Assembly: GCF_001951015.1 (NCBI RefSeq)
Contig: NZ_CP018914.1
Span: 1,200,001 to 1,264,000, forward strand
DNA length: 64,000 nucleotides
Source: Rickettsia rickettsii
Lineage (GTDB): Bacteria; Pseudomonadota; Alphaproteobacteria; Rickettsiales; Rickettsiaceae
Direction: 5' to 3'
Both the position numbers and the translations under genes were made by a program. Under the pieces are notes generated by a model. The model searched no databases. It was given only the letters and a program-made list of their open reading frames with translations, and was not told the origin of the DNA. Below, in pieces: positions 9,772 through 19,550 of the stretch (positions are counted from its first letter, which is position 1; each line of letters starts with the position of its first letter).

Positions 9772-9866
9772 AGGAGCTTACTGCTATGGAAATGGCTCAA
9801 TTGCTGTTAAGTGCTAACGCGAAATAGTTAGTGATTGCAAAAATAGACGACTATATGCCAGCAAAG

Positions 9867-9886
9867 GTGAGTTCTGCGAAACTCAC
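9867..9886. repeat. 7-bp hairpin upstream of tig
   Basis: GTGAGTT and AACTCAC flank a six-base loop. It lies about 110 bases before the tig start. No T-run follows; it could be part of a small repeat or an mRNA leader structure. Confidence 0.45.
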
Positions 9887-9994
9887 AGTTAGCAATGCCT
9901 AATCCTAATGGGATTTTACAAAAACTATTGCATATTGCAGCTCTTTAGTTTATTTTGATTAGCAAACTATATACAGAATTAATGGATTATTAAA

Positions 9995-11332
9995 ATGGGA
10001 ATTACCGTATTAAAAAACGAAGGATTGGATTTTCATGCAAGAATTTCTACTCCTTTAAGTGAGATAGATGACGATATTCAAAAAGAATTACTTGATTTAA
10101 CCAAAAAAGTTAAAATACCAGGTTTTAGAGCCGGTAAAGTACCAGTTTCAATTGTTAAGAAAAAATACGGTACTTCCGTCAGGAATGATATAATAGAAAG
10201 AAGAATTAACCATTCAGTAAATCACATTATTAAAGAGCATAATCTAAATATAATCGGTAGACCCAAAATTGAAGAATTACAAAACGAATCCGATAAAGCT
10301 TTAGAATTTACCGTAAAAATAGAGCTATTACCTAAAATTACTATTCCGGATTTAAAAAAAATCTCACTAGATCGTCCAAAATTAGAAGTAAACTCTAAAG
10401 ATGTTGAAGAACAACTAGAAAAACTTGCTGCATTAACAAAAAATTATACTAAAGAAAGTAAAGCAAAAATAAAAGACGGAGATCAGGTTACTATTGATGC
10501 AATCGGGTACATCAAGGAGAAAACTTTTGAGGACGGTAAATTAAATGATTTTAAGGTAATAATAGGTAGTAATGCACTTATTCCCGGTTTTGAGAAACAA
10601 TTAATAGGTTCTAAAACAGGTAGTAAAGTAGATGTTAATGTTACTTTTCCTGAAAATTACCATGCTAAAGATTTAGCAGGTAAGGATGCTCGTTTTGTAG
10701 TACAAATTAAAGCAGTACATACTGCAGAACCTACCGTTATCGATGACGAATTTGCTAAAAAATTCCAAAGTAATAGCCTTGAAGAATTGCGTACACATTT
10801 TACTAAACAAATAGAAAATGAGTCGGAAGAAGCTATTAATACTATAATGAAAATGAACTTATTTGATAAGTTAGAAAAATTGTTAGATTTTGATGTACCG
10901 GAATCTTTATTAGAGCAAGAAAAAAATATTCTAAAGTCCGGAACCGATAAAAATGAACAAGATGAATCATTATTGAAAGATAAATCCTCTAAAGAAATAA
11001 CAGCATATTATAATAAATTAGCCCTACGCCGTGTGCGAATAGGCTTATTACTTGCTGAATATGCAAAATCTAAAAATTTGCAATTAGAGCCTGATGATTT
11101 AAGAAAAGTTATTATGCAACAAGCACGTAATTTTCCTGGGCAGGAAAATATGATATTTGATTTTTATAAAAATAATCCTAGAGCAATTGAAGGACTTAAA
11201 GGTCCTGCCTTAGAAGATAAAGCTGTACAATATATATTTAATCACGAAATAAAGCTTAAAGAAAAGAAATATACTAAGGAAGAGCTAGAGAAATATCTAG
11301 AAGCAGAAGAGCAACGTATTACTTTAATTTAA
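9995..11332 (+). CDS. tig: Trigger factor
   Basis: Ribosome-associated chaperone and peptidyl-prolyl isomerase that meets nascent chains at the exit tunnel. The 445-residue protein has the ribosome-binding signature GFRAGKVP near residue 44, a FKBP-like isomerase domain at about 155-245 ([13 protein letters not shown] ... [11 protein letters not shown]), and a long helical C-terminal chaperone region. Length is normal. Start ATG 9995 fits the conserved N terminus. It stands alone, with a family B repeat directly downstream. Confidence 0.97.
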
Positions 11333-11343
11333 AGCTTATTCAT

Positions 11344-11399
11344 TGTCATTGCAAGCGAACGTTAGTGAACGTGGCAATCTCAGGAATCCTCGTAATGAC
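11344..11399. repeat. Family B palindromic element, short copy
   Basis: TGTCATTGCAAGCGAACG ... CGTGGCAATCTCAGG ... CGTAATGACA. A shortened member of the CGTCATTGCGA family between the convergent tig and obg. Confidence 0.75.
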
Positions 11400-11435
11400 A
11401 ATCCTCAGTATCCACCCAGGCAATACCTAGTAGTA

Positions 11436-12428
11436 TTACTCCTGATTTTTTATAGTCTCTAAAGCAAGTTTAACTATTTTATTTACTCCAGCATTAGTGC
11501 AGGTAGAGATAGGAAAAACTTCTTTATTAGTAACTTTCTGCAGCTTATTTATTTTTTCCTGTATTTCCTCATCTGTGAGAACATCGCATTTATTAAGACA
11601 TATGGTTTCGATTTTATTTTTTAGATAATCGGAATATGATTCAAGCTCAAGACGTACCGTATTATAATCTGCAACTACATCATTACTAGAGCCATCTATT
11701 AAATGTATTAATACATTACATCTTTCTATATGCTTTAAGAATTTATCGCCAAGTCCGTGACCTTGATGAGCCCCCTCAATTAAACCAGGAATATCGGCTA
11801 TGACAAACTCTTCGTCATCAACATATACCACTCCAAGATTTGGCACTAAAGTAGTAAAGGGATAATCGGCAATTTTAGGCTTGGCTGCCGTTACAACGGA
11901 TAAAAAAGTAGATTTACCGGCATTTGGAAGCCCCACAAGCCCAACATCAGAGAGAAGTTTTAAACTTAAATGAATCCACATTTCTTCGGCAATTTCTCCT
12001 TCCGTACGCTTTCTTGGAGCTTGATTAACCGACGATTTGAAATGGCTGTTACCAAGACCACCACTTCCTCCTTTAATTATTTCAAAGCTTTGATCATCCA
12101 CAGTGAAATCATAAAATAATATATTGCCGTCCTCGGAAAAGATTTGAGTACCGATCGGGACATCAAGAACTAATGATTTTCCTGATTTACCGCTTCTATT
12201 TGAATCTTTACCGTTTTCGCCGTTTTCTGCGGTAAAATGCTGTTTATATCGATAATTTACTAGCGTATTAAGATGGTGATTACTCCTGAAAATAACACTA
12301 CCGCCACGTCCACCATCACCACCGTCCGGTCCGCCTCTGTCAATAAATTTCTCACGATGGAAACTAACACAACCATTGCCGCCGTTCCCACCTTTTATAT
12401 ATATTTTAACTTCATCAATAAAATGCAT
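11436..12428 (-). CDS. obg: GTPase Obg (CgtA)
   Basis: Essential GTPase acting in 50S ribosome assembly and growth control. I choose ATG 12428 ([14 protein letters not shown], 330 residues) because this is the conserved Obg N terminus; the frame is open to 12524, but those extra codons ([17 protein letters not shown]) are translated family B repeat. The glycine-rich Obg fold covers about residues 1-158, followed by the G domain with GLPNAGKST near 167, DIPGLIEGA, and NKCD. gltA lies upstream on the same strand, separated by the repeat. Confidence 0.97.
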   Translation of the reverse strand: MHFIDEVKIYIKGGNGGNGCVSFHREKFIDRGGPDGGDGGRGGSVIFRSNHHLNTLVNYRYKQHFTAENGENGKDSNRSGKSGKSLVLDVPIGTQIFSEDGNILFYDFTVDDQSFEIIKGGSGGLGNSHFKSSVNQAPRKRTEGEIAEEMWIHLSLKLLSDVGLVGLPNAGKSTFLSVVTAAKPKIADYPFTTLVPNLGVVYVDDEEFVIADIPGLIEGAHQGHGLGDKFLKHIERCNVLIHLIDGSSNDVVADYNTVRLELESYSDYLKNKIETICLNKCDVLTDEEIQEKINKLQKVTNKEVFPISTCTNAGVNKIVKLALETIKNQE

Positions 12429-12445
12429 ATGATTTATATTTTCAA

Positions 12446-12529
12446 CGTCATTGCGAGGCACGAAGCGACGTGGCAATCTCATCAAATCTCTTGAGATTGC
12501 TATGCTCCTTGCAGTCGCTCGCAATGACG
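12446..12529. repeat. Family B palindromic element between gltA and obg
   Basis: ACGTCATTGCGAGGCACGAA ... GTGGCAATCTC ... GAGATTGC ... CTCGCAATGACG: a well-conserved copy with pairing ends and pairing inner arms. It falls between the gltA stop and the obg start and so lies in the transcript if the genes are co-transcribed. Confidence 0.85.
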
Positions 12530-12536
12530 AAAATGT

Positions 12537-13844
12537 TTACCTCTCCCGAATACCCTTATACTCTCTATGTACATAACCGGTGTAAAGCTGTCTAGGTCTG
12601 CTGATTTTTTGTTCAGGGTCTTCGTGCATTTCTTTCCATTGTGCCATCCAGCCTACGGTTCTTGCTATTGCAAAAAGTACCGTGAACATTTGCGACGGTA
12701 TACCCATAGCTTTATAGATAATACCCGAATAAAAATCAACATTTGGATATAATTTTCTCTCAATAAAATATTCATCTTTAAGAGCGATAGCTTCAAGTTC
12801 TATTGCTATTTGTAATAGCGGATTGTTGTCTAGCTGCCCGAGTTCCTTTAATACTTCTTTGCACGTTTCTTTAAGTACTACGGCACGCGGGTCATAGTTT
12901 TTATATACACGATGACCAAAACCCATTAATCTAAATGGATCATTTTTATCCTTAGCTTTAGCTATATATTTAGGAATATACTCAGAACTACCGATTTCTT
13001 TAAGCATATTTATTACCGCTTCATTAGCCCCGCCGTGAGCAGGTCCCCAAAGTGAGGCAATACCCGTGCTAATACAAGCAAAAGGGTTAGCTCCGGATGA
13101 GCCGGCAATTCGGACTGTTGAAGTAGAAGCATTCTGCTCATGATCGGCATGTAGGATAAATATCTTATTAAGAGCATTTTTTATTATTGGATTTACTGTA
13201 TATTTCGTACAAGGCGTTGCAAACATCATATGCAGAAAATTTTCGGTAAAATCTAACGAATTATCAGGATAAATAAACGGTTGTCCTATAGAATATTTAT
13301 AAGACATTGCAGCGATGGTAGGTATCTTAGCAATCATTCTAATAGCGGTAAGTTCGTAATCTGCTTCCTTAAAATTCAATAAATCAGGATAAAATGCCGC
13401 AAGAGAACCGACAGCCGCAAGCATAATAGCCATAGGATGAGAAGAGCTACAAAAGGTCTGAAATAAATAGTGTAATCTTTCATTCACTAATGAATGATGA
13501 GCAACCTGTTTAGTGAAATTATTATACTGCTCGCCACTTGGTAGTTCCCCATAAATCAGTAAATATGCTACTTCTAAAAAATCACTTTTCTCAGCTAAGT
13601 CTTTAATATCATATCCTCGATGCCGCAAGATTCCTTTATCACCGTCTATATAGGTGATAGTAGACTGACAAGAAGCAGTAGACATAAAACCCGGGTCGTA
13701 AGTAAAGCAATCGGCTTCCGCAGATACCCTACTTATATCGATTACATCCTCACCGATACTTGCTTTAAGTATAGGTAATTTAAATATTTTTCCTCTGATT
13801 TTTAATTCAGCAAATTCTGAATCATTATTATTTTCATTGGTCAT
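12537..13844 (-). CDS. gltA: Citrate synthase
   Basis: Condenses acetyl-CoA and oxaloacetate to citrate in the TCA cycle; the standard Rickettsia typing locus. The 435-residue protein is of the hexameric Gram-negative type. Catalytic elements are visible: HADHEQNAS (His near 264), [19 protein letters not shown] (His near 306) and the C-terminal [10 protein letters not shown]. Length is normal and no decay is seen. A long decayed stretch lies upstream, so the gene probably has its own promoter near 13850-13900. Confidence 0.98.
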   Translation of the reverse strand: MTNENNNDSEFAELKIRGKIFKLPILKASIGEDVIDISRVSAEADCFTYDPGFMSTASCQSTITYIDGDKGILRHRGYDIKDLAEKSDFLEVAYLLIYGELPSGEQYNNFTKQVAHHSLVNERLHYLFQTFCSSSHPMAIMLAAVGSLAAFYPDLLNFKEADYELTAIRMIAKIPTIAAMSYKYSIGQPFIYPDNSLDFTENFLHMMFATPCTKYTVNPIIKNALNKIFILHADHEQNASTSTVRIAGSSGANPFACISTGIASLWGPAHGGANEAVINMLKEIGSSEYIPKYIAKAKDKNDPFRLMGFGHRVYKNYDPRAVVLKETCKEVLKELGQLDNNPLLQIAIELEAIALKDEYFIERKLYPNVDFYSGIIYKAMGIPSQMFTVLFAIARTVGWMAQWKEMHEDPEQKISRPRQLYTGYVHREYKGIRER

Positions 13845-13974
13845 ATGGATATACCTTATTTTTATACATCAGTAAATATAACCCTAATTTAATGAAATTA
13901 GAAATGAATTATGATTTATTAGGATTTAAAAATTTTCTTTGATATCTTGCTCAACTTGCAAGGTTAATGAAAAT

Positions 13975-14236
13975 TTAAAACGCACATGCTTCTACTTTCA
14001 ACTGCAAGCCTAAAGCGTTTAATAGATAATATTCTCTATATATATGTTCCCTATTTATATGAGCTTCTTTAGAGATTTTTGCTATACCTCCTCTTGCTAT
14101 AATGGCTTCTTTTAAAACAGCCATTATAGCTCATTATTATGATCCACGAAATATTACTCTAACGCTTCATTAATATACCCTACTAATATTTCCTCATGTT
14201 GTAATTTTTCCTTTAAATAATCTGTAAACTTTCCAT
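13975..14236 (-). pseudogene. HigA-like addiction module antitoxin remnant
   Basis: Minus-strand pieces match the small HTH antitoxin family often annotated as putative addiction module antidote: KFTDYLKEKLQHEEILVGYI with NEALE then TAA, AVLKEAIIARGGIAKISKEA with HINREHIY, and the tail LLNALGLQLKVEA. At least one frameshift and an internal deletion (after HINREHIY, where about 15 residues of the HTH region are missing) have destroyed it. Confidence 0.6.
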
Positions 14237-14245
14237 ATAACACCC

Positions 14246-14349
14246 TCAATTTCGTTTATAAACTTCTTCTATTATTTCTAAGGCTTTTTTAATACCTTTG
14301 CCTTGAGTATCTTTATTACCTGCATTTAATAGCAGAATATCTGTTATAA
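14246..14349 (-). pseudogene. HigB/RelE-like toxin C-terminal remnant
   Basis: Reads ITDILLLNAGNKDTQGKGIK then KALEIIEEVYKRN and a stop, resembling the C terminus of HigB-type toxins (pattern LLLxGGxKxTQxxDIxxA). It ends just before the antitoxin remnant, the toxin-first order expected of HigBA-like pairs. The N-terminal body is missing or unreadable. Confidence 0.55.
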
Positions 14350-14424
14350 AAATTGTATTTGTTTAGTGTTTTGCATATTAAGCTTAACTAGAGATGATTA
14401 CACTGTCGCATATATACGACTAAT

Positions 14425-14490
14425 TGTCCAGTAGAAAATTATTTTGAAAAGTACGTGAAGCTGTTAGTACTAGATTAATGTACAAGTTAT
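14425..14490. repeat. Degenerate RPE1 fragment
   Basis: Plus strand can read VREAVSTRLMYKL, matching the RPE1 translation near 42800 but with the stretch encoding LPLEAS deleted. The last part shares CAAGTTATGCAAGAAGT with the RPE1 copy at 42835-42851. It lies directly after the stop of the uracil-DNA glycosylase gene. Confidence 0.5.
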
Positions 14491-15272
14491 GCAAGAAGTC
14501 TATTATTGACTAAATACTCCTTAATCTTGAGTAAATCATACCAAGAGGTGCGTTTTTGCATAGGTTGGCGGAGTAAATAGGCAGGGTGGAAGATTGCCGT
14601 AGTTTGAATAGGAGCGGATAGATATTTATTGGTATAAAAATAATATTCTTGTCTAATTTTAGTAATACCCGAATTTTTTCCAAGTAAGCTAGTTGCAGCC
14701 GTGCTACCGACTAGAATAATTAGCTGCGGGTTAATAAGAGCAATATGCTTCTCGACAAAAGGTCTACAAATATCGACTTCTTCGAACGTCGGCTGTCTAT
14801 TAGCAGGAGGACGCCAAAATACCGTATTAGTAATATAAGCGTTATTTTTTCGTGAAATTCCGATAGCATGTAGCATATTATCAAGTAAATTGCCACTTTC
14901 GCCGTAAAAAGGTATTCCTTTCAAATCTTCGGTACTTCCCGGGGCTTCGCCTATTAACATAATTTTAGCTTCCAAATTACCGTCACCGAAAACCGTATTA
15001 GTAGCAAATTTCTTAAGTTCACAACCATTAAAATGTAGTAGAGATTCTTTTAGTTCTTCGATATTATTAGCTTTATCGGCAAGAGATCTTGCTAGGGTTA
15101 TATTATCATGAACTTTATCATTCATATTGAATACAGTTTCTTTTGTAGACATAAGTTTTACTTGTGGCTTTTCAGTTAGTTCAGTATTATTACGTACCTT
15201 TAATTGCGGTGGATGTTCATGGCAATAATATTCAACACCGATTGCACTTAACCATTTAAGCGTATTATTCAT
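14487..15272 (-). CDS. Uracil-DNA glycosylase, family 4-like
   Basis: Base-excision repair enzyme removing uracil from DNA, of the superfamily also annotated as SPO1 polymerase-related. I take ATG 15272 (MNNTLKWLSAIG, 261 residues); an upstream in-frame ATG at 15326 would overlap rluD. Motifs are TNTVFGDG, GEAPGSTEDLKGIPF (motif A), FWRPPANRQPT and the late FHPAYLLRQP (motif B). Family 4 enzymes bind an Fe-S cluster by four Cys; here only two of those positions look like Cys (NGCEL and DICRPF), so the cluster may be absent. It is divergent from rluD with only 16 bases between starts. Confidence 0.85.
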   Translation of the reverse strand: MNNTLKWLSAIGVEYYCHEHPPQLKVRNNTELTEKPQVKLMSTKETVFNMNDKVHDNITLARSLADKANNIEELKESLLHFNGCELKKFATNTVFGDGNLEAKIMLIGEAPGSTEDLKGIPFYGESGNLLDNMLHAIGISRKNNAYITNTVFWRPPANRQPTFEEVDICRPFVEKHIALINPQLIILVGSTAATSLLGKNSGITKIRQEYYFYTNKYLSAPIQTTAIFHPAYLLRQPMQKRTSWYDLLKIKEYLVNNRLLA

Positions 15273-15288
15273 TATCTTAAAATAAAAT

Positions 15289-16230
15289 ATGTTAAAATAT
15301 TCCGTACCACACGAACTAAATGGCATAAGGCTTGATAAAGCTCTATCATCGCTTCTTGAAAATGTTTCAAGGAATCAAATCCAAAAAGCTATTAAAGATT
15401 CGCAAGTACTAGTTAATGATGTAATTATTTCTGATCCTGATGTTTTGGTCAAGGAGAATGATATTATATTATTTTCTTTTAAAGAACCTGAAGAGCTAAA
15501 AATTGCAGCAGCAAATGTAGCACTTGATATAATATATGAAGACGATGATTTGATAGTAATTAACAAAGCTGCAGGTATGACGGTACACCCAGGAGCAGGG
15601 CATCATGACGATACGCTTGTTAATGCTTTATTACATCATACAAAAAACTTATCGGATATCGGCTCATCAGAAAGACCCGGGATAGTACATCGTTTAGATA
15701 AAGACACTACGGGCTTGATGGTAGTTGCTAAAAATAATAAAGCACATATGCTACTTGCAAATCAGATAGAACAAAAGCAGGTAATACGGAAATATAAAGT
15801 GTTAGTGTGGGGAGTAATAAATCCACTAGAAGGAGTCATTAAGAATAATATAGGTCGCAGCCGAAGCGATCGTCAAAAAATGACCATATTAAAATATGGC
15901 GGCAAAGAAGCCGTTACACATTATAAGACTCTAGAATTATTTTATAAAGGTAGTATTAGTATGGTGGAGTGCAAGCTTAGTACGGGTAGAACTCACCAAA
16001 TTAGAGTACAGCTAAGCCATTTAAAGCATTCGGTAGTCGGCGACCAAACTTACGGCAATAACGACCGAAAAATTGCTTATTCTCCCCCTGAACTAAAAGC
16101 AAAATTAATTGATTTTAAACGTCAAGCCCTGCATTCTTGGTATTTAAGTTTTACTCATCCGACTAGTAATGAGATTATGGAATTTTCTTGTGAGTTGCCA
16201 AGGGATATGGAAGAGATAATTAGTTTATAA
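15289..16230 (+). CDS. rluD: 23S rRNA pseudouridine synthase, RluD family
   Basis: Converts uridines in 23S rRNA (helix 69 in E. coli) to pseudouridine. The 313-residue protein has an S4 RNA-binding domain at about residues 12-60 and the catalytic signature HRLDKDTTG near 130 with the nucleophilic Asp. It also carries the downstream GRTHQIRVQL motif. RluC/RluD assignment rests on overall length and motif spacing; paralogues are hard to separate without alignment. The start ATG 15289 fits the conserved N terminus. Confidence 0.9.
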   Translation: MLKYSVPHELNGIRLDKALSSLLENVSRNQIQKAIKDSQVLVNDVIISDPDVLVKENDIILFSFKEPEELKIAAANVALDIIYEDDDLIVINKAAGMTVHPGAGHHDDTLVNALLHHTKNLSDIGSSERPGIVHRLDKDTTGLMVVAKNNKAHMLLANQIEQKQVIRKYKVLVWGVINPLEGVIKNNIGRSRSDRQKMTILKYGGKEAVTHYKTLELFYKGSISMVECKLSTGRTHQIRVQLSHLKHSVVGDQTYGNNDRKIAYSPPELKAKLIDFKRQALHSWYLSFTHPTSNEIMEFSCELPRDMEEIISL

Positions 16231-16284
16231 TTGACAAAATATTAATCCTTAATATTATATTAAAAATTAATATTTATTTATAAA

Positions 16285-16849
16285 ATGAAAAAAGCTAATG
16301 CTAAATTATAAGAAGCCTTATATTCTATGGAAGAGGGTATTTTAAACCTTAAAAACAAAAAGCGAGCTTAGAAAAGATTTTTACTTTTCTGCAAAATTTA
16401 AGTACCGCCACAGACAAAATTATTTCCTTAGATATATCAAATTATAGAGATTGGCCAAAAATAAAAGATTTTATTTTAAAATTAGGTAATAATTTATCTT
16501 TTAAACCGCAATCTATGAAAATTGCTAGCTCTTCCCAATATAGTACAGAACATGAAATTAAAATTGCTGAATTCGTCAATGAACTTCTTTCTCTAAGATT
16601 AAAAACAGGCATAGATATTAATAATAGTACGTATATTGATGATGCAAATTATAGGAAAGAACTTTTATTAAAAAAATTTTTAGCAGATTTAAAAAAAATG
16701 ATTTTAATGAGCAAGAAGAACAATTAAATAAATTTATAAAAGTTGCATGCAAAGAAGCAAAAGCACCTGATAATATAGACATGCAATATATACAAGCTCT
16801 GCGGATTTTCTCTGAATTTGATTTCAGTAAAATAGATGAAAAAAAATAA
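16285..16849 (+). pseudogene. Decayed gene of unknown function
   Basis: From ATG 16285 the frame reads MKKANAKL, TAA, then EALYSMEEGILNLKNKK. A frameshift near 16360 leads to SLEKIFTFLQNLSTATDKII ... through the block that includes the open stretch 16515-16727, and another near 16700 leads to NDFNEQEEQLNKFIKVACKE with a final IFSEFDFSKIDEKK and stop 16849. Reassembled, it would be a helical protein of about 185 residues. No family recognised; at least one nonsense codon and two frameshifts mark it as dead. Confidence 0.6.
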
Positions 16850-16877
16850 TTGGTGATATAATAACATAAAACGGTTT

Positions 16878-17063
16878 ATGAAAATAATTAAAATACCTAA
16901 AACCAAAAATTATCTTAAAATAGATATTATAACTCTAGAACCCGAATATTATAAGAATAAATTTGGTAATAATATATTTCATGAATTTACTGAACTTAAA
17001 AAACGAGCACTGATAGGTAGTGTAGATGAGATTTTAGAAATGAAAAATTTTGGCAGAAAATAA
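16878..17063 (+). CDS. Small hypothetical protein (61 residues)
   Basis: A 61-residue basic protein, no signal peptide or known domain. It sits 8 bases before the prmC-trmB start and may be co-transcribed with it, or it may be another remnant following the decayed gene just upstream. Translation is unproven. Confidence 0.35.
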   Translation: MKIIKIPKTKNYLKIDIITLEPEYYKNKFGNNIFHEFTELKKRALIGSVDEILEMKNFGRK

Positions 17064-17071
17064 AACTTTCC

Positions 17072-18646
17072 ATGCAATGTTCTATAAAGCAAATTCTTAG
17101 TGACGCTACAGATAAATTAAATAAAATAGGTATTAGTTCGCCGCAATTAGAAGCACGAATTTTACTACAGCATGTTATAAATAAACCTATTGAGTATTTA
17201 CTTATTAATCTTGATGAACAGTTAAATGAAGCCAAGATAGAAGCTTTTGAAAAACTGTTAGCGAGAAGATTAAAGCATGAACCGATAGTATATATTACAG
17301 GTGTTAAAGAATTTTACTCACGTGAATTTATTGTTAATAAACATGTATTAATTCCAAGAAGCGATACTGAAGTTTTGGTGGATGTTGTATTTCAATGTCA
17401 TTCCCGCGAAAGCGGGAATCCAGAAAAAAAACAACCGGATCCCTGCTTTCGCGGGAATGACATAAGCAAAAACTGCAATGACAAATTCTTAAATATCCTA
17501 GAACTTGGCACAGGTAGCGGCTGCATTGCTATCAGTCTATTATGTGAGTTACCGAATGCTAATGTAGTTGCAACCGATATAAGTCTTGATGCTATAGACA
17601 TTATCAAAAGTAACGCGGCAAAATATGAGGTAACGGATCGCATTCAGATTATTCACAGTAATTGGTTTGAGAATATTGAAACTCAGAAATTTGATTTTAT
17701 CGTTAGCAACCCGCCATATATAGCTCACAGCGAAAAATCAGAGATGGCAATTGAAACAATCAATTATGAACCGTCTATTGCTTTATTTGCTGAAAAAGAC
17801 GGACTGCAAGCTTACTTTCTCATCGCCGAAAATGCCAAACAATTCTTAAAACCAAACGGTAAGATTATATTAGAAATAGGGTTTAAACAGGAAGAAGCGG
17901 TAACCCAAATTTTCTTAGATCATGGTTATAATATTGAAAGCGTTTATAAGGATCTACAAGGTCACAGTAGGGTAATATTATTGTCTCCTATTAATCTCAA
18001 TCGGTCATATGCAAGACGTATCGGTAAAAGCTTATCAGGAGTGCAAAAGAATTTATTAGATAACAAACTACCAAAATATTTATTTTCTAAAGAAAAGCTT
18101 GTAAATGAAAAACGTAAAGTATTTCTTGAGATAGGCTTTGGTATGGGTGAGCATTTCATTAATCAAGCTAAAATGAATCCTAATGCACTTTTTATTGGGA
18201 TAGAGGTATATTTAAACGGAGTTGCAAATATTTTAAAGCTTGCAGGCGAACAAAATATCACGAATTTTTTATTATTCCCTAATAATTTGGATTTAATATT
18301 AAATGAGATACCAAGTAATAGCCTTGACGGAATTTATATTTTATTTCCCGATCCATGGATAAAAAATAAGCAAAAAAAGAAACGTATTTTCAATAAAGAA
18401 CGACTTAAGCTTTTACAAGATAAGCTAAAAGACAATGGTAATTTAGTATTTGCTTCCGATATCGAAAATTATTTTTATGAAGCAATAGAGTTAATACAAC
18501 AGAACAGTAATTTTGAAATTATAAATAAAAACGATTATTTAAAACCGCACGATAACTATGTAATTACCAAATATCATCAAAAAGCTATTAAGGCGAATAG
18601 AACGCCGAAATTTATTATTTTGCGGCACGTTTTAGGCGATCATTAA
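17072..18646 (+). CDS. prmC: PrmC-TrmB fusion: release-factor and tRNA m7G46 methyltransferase
   Basis: A 524-residue two-domain methyltransferase. Residues ~1-300 are PrmC (HemK), which methylates the GGQ glutamine of release factors: ITGVKEFYSREF near 76, SAM motif LELGTGSGCI near 143, catalytic NPPY at 213-216. Residues ~330-524 are TrmB, which makes m7G46 in tRNA: FLEIGFGMGEH near 350 and FPDPWIKNKQKKKR. Residues ~109-133 (CHSRESGNPEKK...FRGNDISK) are a translated palindromic repeat inserted in frame between the PrmC N-terminal domain and the SAM fold. The 3' end overlaps the convergent tsaC by 32 bases. Confidence 0.95.
   Translation: MQCSIKQILSDATDKLNKIGISSPQLEARILLQHVINKPIEYLLINLDEQLNEAKIEAFEKLLARRLKHEPIVYITGVKEFYSREFIVNKHVLIPRSDTEVLVDVVFQCHSRESGNPEKKQPDPCFRGNDISKNCNDKFLNILELGTGSGCIAISLLCELPNANVVATDISLDAIDIIKSNAAKYEVTDRIQIIHSNWFENIETQKFDFIVSNPPYIAHSEKSEMAIETINYEPSIALFAEKDGLQAYFLIAENAKQFLKPNGKIILEIGFKQEEAVTQIFLDHGYNIESVYKDLQGHSRVILLSPINLNRSYARRIGKSLSGVQKNLLDNKLPKYLFSKEKLVNEKRKVFLEIGFGMGEHFINQAKMNPNALFIGIEVYLNGVANILKLAGEQNITNFLLFPNNLDLILNEIPSNSLDGIYILFPDPWIKNKQKKKRIFNKERLKLLQDKLKDNGNLVFASDIENYFYEAIELIQQNSNFEIINKNDYLKPHDNYVITKYHQKAIKANRTPKFIILRHVLGDH
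17395..17463. repeat. Family A palindromic element inside a coding sequence
   Basis: ATGTCATTCCCGCGAAAGCG ... CCCTGCTTTCGCGGGAATGA plus CAT. The length keeps the host reading frame open, adding roughly 24 residues to PrmC-TrmB. In-frame protein insertion is the behaviour described for Rickettsia palindromic elements. Confidence 0.9.
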
Positions 18647-19550
18647 TTGCAGCCCCTATATTCACTTGAGGTATAGGGCTAACTGCTATACCTCTTACAT
18701 CATGAGATGCAGCATAATCGTCAAGTATTCTTAAATAAGCATAAAGATTTGCAGCGGCTTCTATAAAGTCACCTTTTACACTTAAGTTTAATGAAAATCT
18801 TCCTGTAAGATTGCTATTGCTAAAATTTAATCCGATTTCTTTATCCTCTAAATTTATAGCATTTAGCCTAACCGGTACTTTTGGTGAATAGTGTTTTGCA
18901 AGCATTCCCGAAGCTTTTATAATACTTGTCTCTGATGCTTTCAAAACTTCTATCCCTAGTATTTCTCCTAAAATTTCAGCAGTTATAAACCCTTCTCTAA
19001 GAATAGTAGGAGTAACAGTTGTTGTATCAATTATCGTTGACTCTAGCCCATATTTAGATTGATAGATTTCAGGTGCTAAAATAAAAATTTCCTGATTATC
19101 CTTAAAATGTTTTGTGACATGCTCAGCGTTAGTCGGACTAATATAGTTTGAAGGGTTAGCACTTGGGGCAGCTATAGGTATGCCTGATTGTTTGATAAGC
19201 TCTAACGCTACAGGATAAGATGGTATCCGAAGTGCTATGGTATTTAGTCCTGCTGTTACGCTAGGGGCAATATTTGCATTCTCTTTTAAAGGGACAACTA
19301 TAGATAATGGTCCAGACCAAAATTTTTCTGCTATTTTTGTAGCTAAATCATCAAACTCCCCTATTTCCTTTGCTTGCTCTATGGAGGAGACATGCACGAT
19401 AAGCGGATTGATAGCAGGGCGCTCTTTGAACTGAAAAATCTTTAAACACGCCTCATTATTTGTGGCATCCGCACCAATCCCATAGACTGTTTCAGTCGGA
19501 AAAACAACCACTTTACCTGATTTTATAAATTGAACTGCTTTGTTTATCAT
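18615..19550 (-). CDS. tsaC: L-threonylcarbamoyladenylate synthase (Sua5/YrdC)
   Basis: Makes threonylcarbamoyl-AMP from Thr, bicarbonate and ATP for t6A37 tRNA modification. The 311-residue protein has the YrdC domain (KVVFPTETVYGIGADA near 14, KERPAINPLIVH near 47, PSANPSN near 130, STIIDTT near 177) plus the C-terminal Sua5 domain, so it is the longer Sua5 type. Its ATG overlaps the glyS stop by four bases (ATGA), implying translational coupling in a glyQ-glyS-tsaC operon. Confidence 0.95.
   Translation of the reverse strand: MINKAVQFIKSGKVVVFPTETVYGIGADATNNEACLKIFQFKERPAINPLIVHVSSIEQAKEIGEFDDLATKIAEKFWSGPLSIVVPLKENANIAPSVTAGLNTIALRIPSYPVALELIKQSGIPIAAPSANPSNYISPTNAEHVTKHFKDNQEIFILAPEIYQSKYGLESTIIDTTTVTPTILREGFITAEILGEILGIEVLKASETSIIKASGMLAKHYSPKVPVRLNAINLEDKEIGLNFSNSNLTGRFSLNLSVKGDFIEAAANLYAYLRILDDYAASHDVRGIAVSPIPQVNIGAAINDRLKRAAK

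Noticed and set aside
12429-12524. Longer obg start
   Set aside because: The extension is a family B repeat read as protein; MHFIDEVKI is the conserved start.
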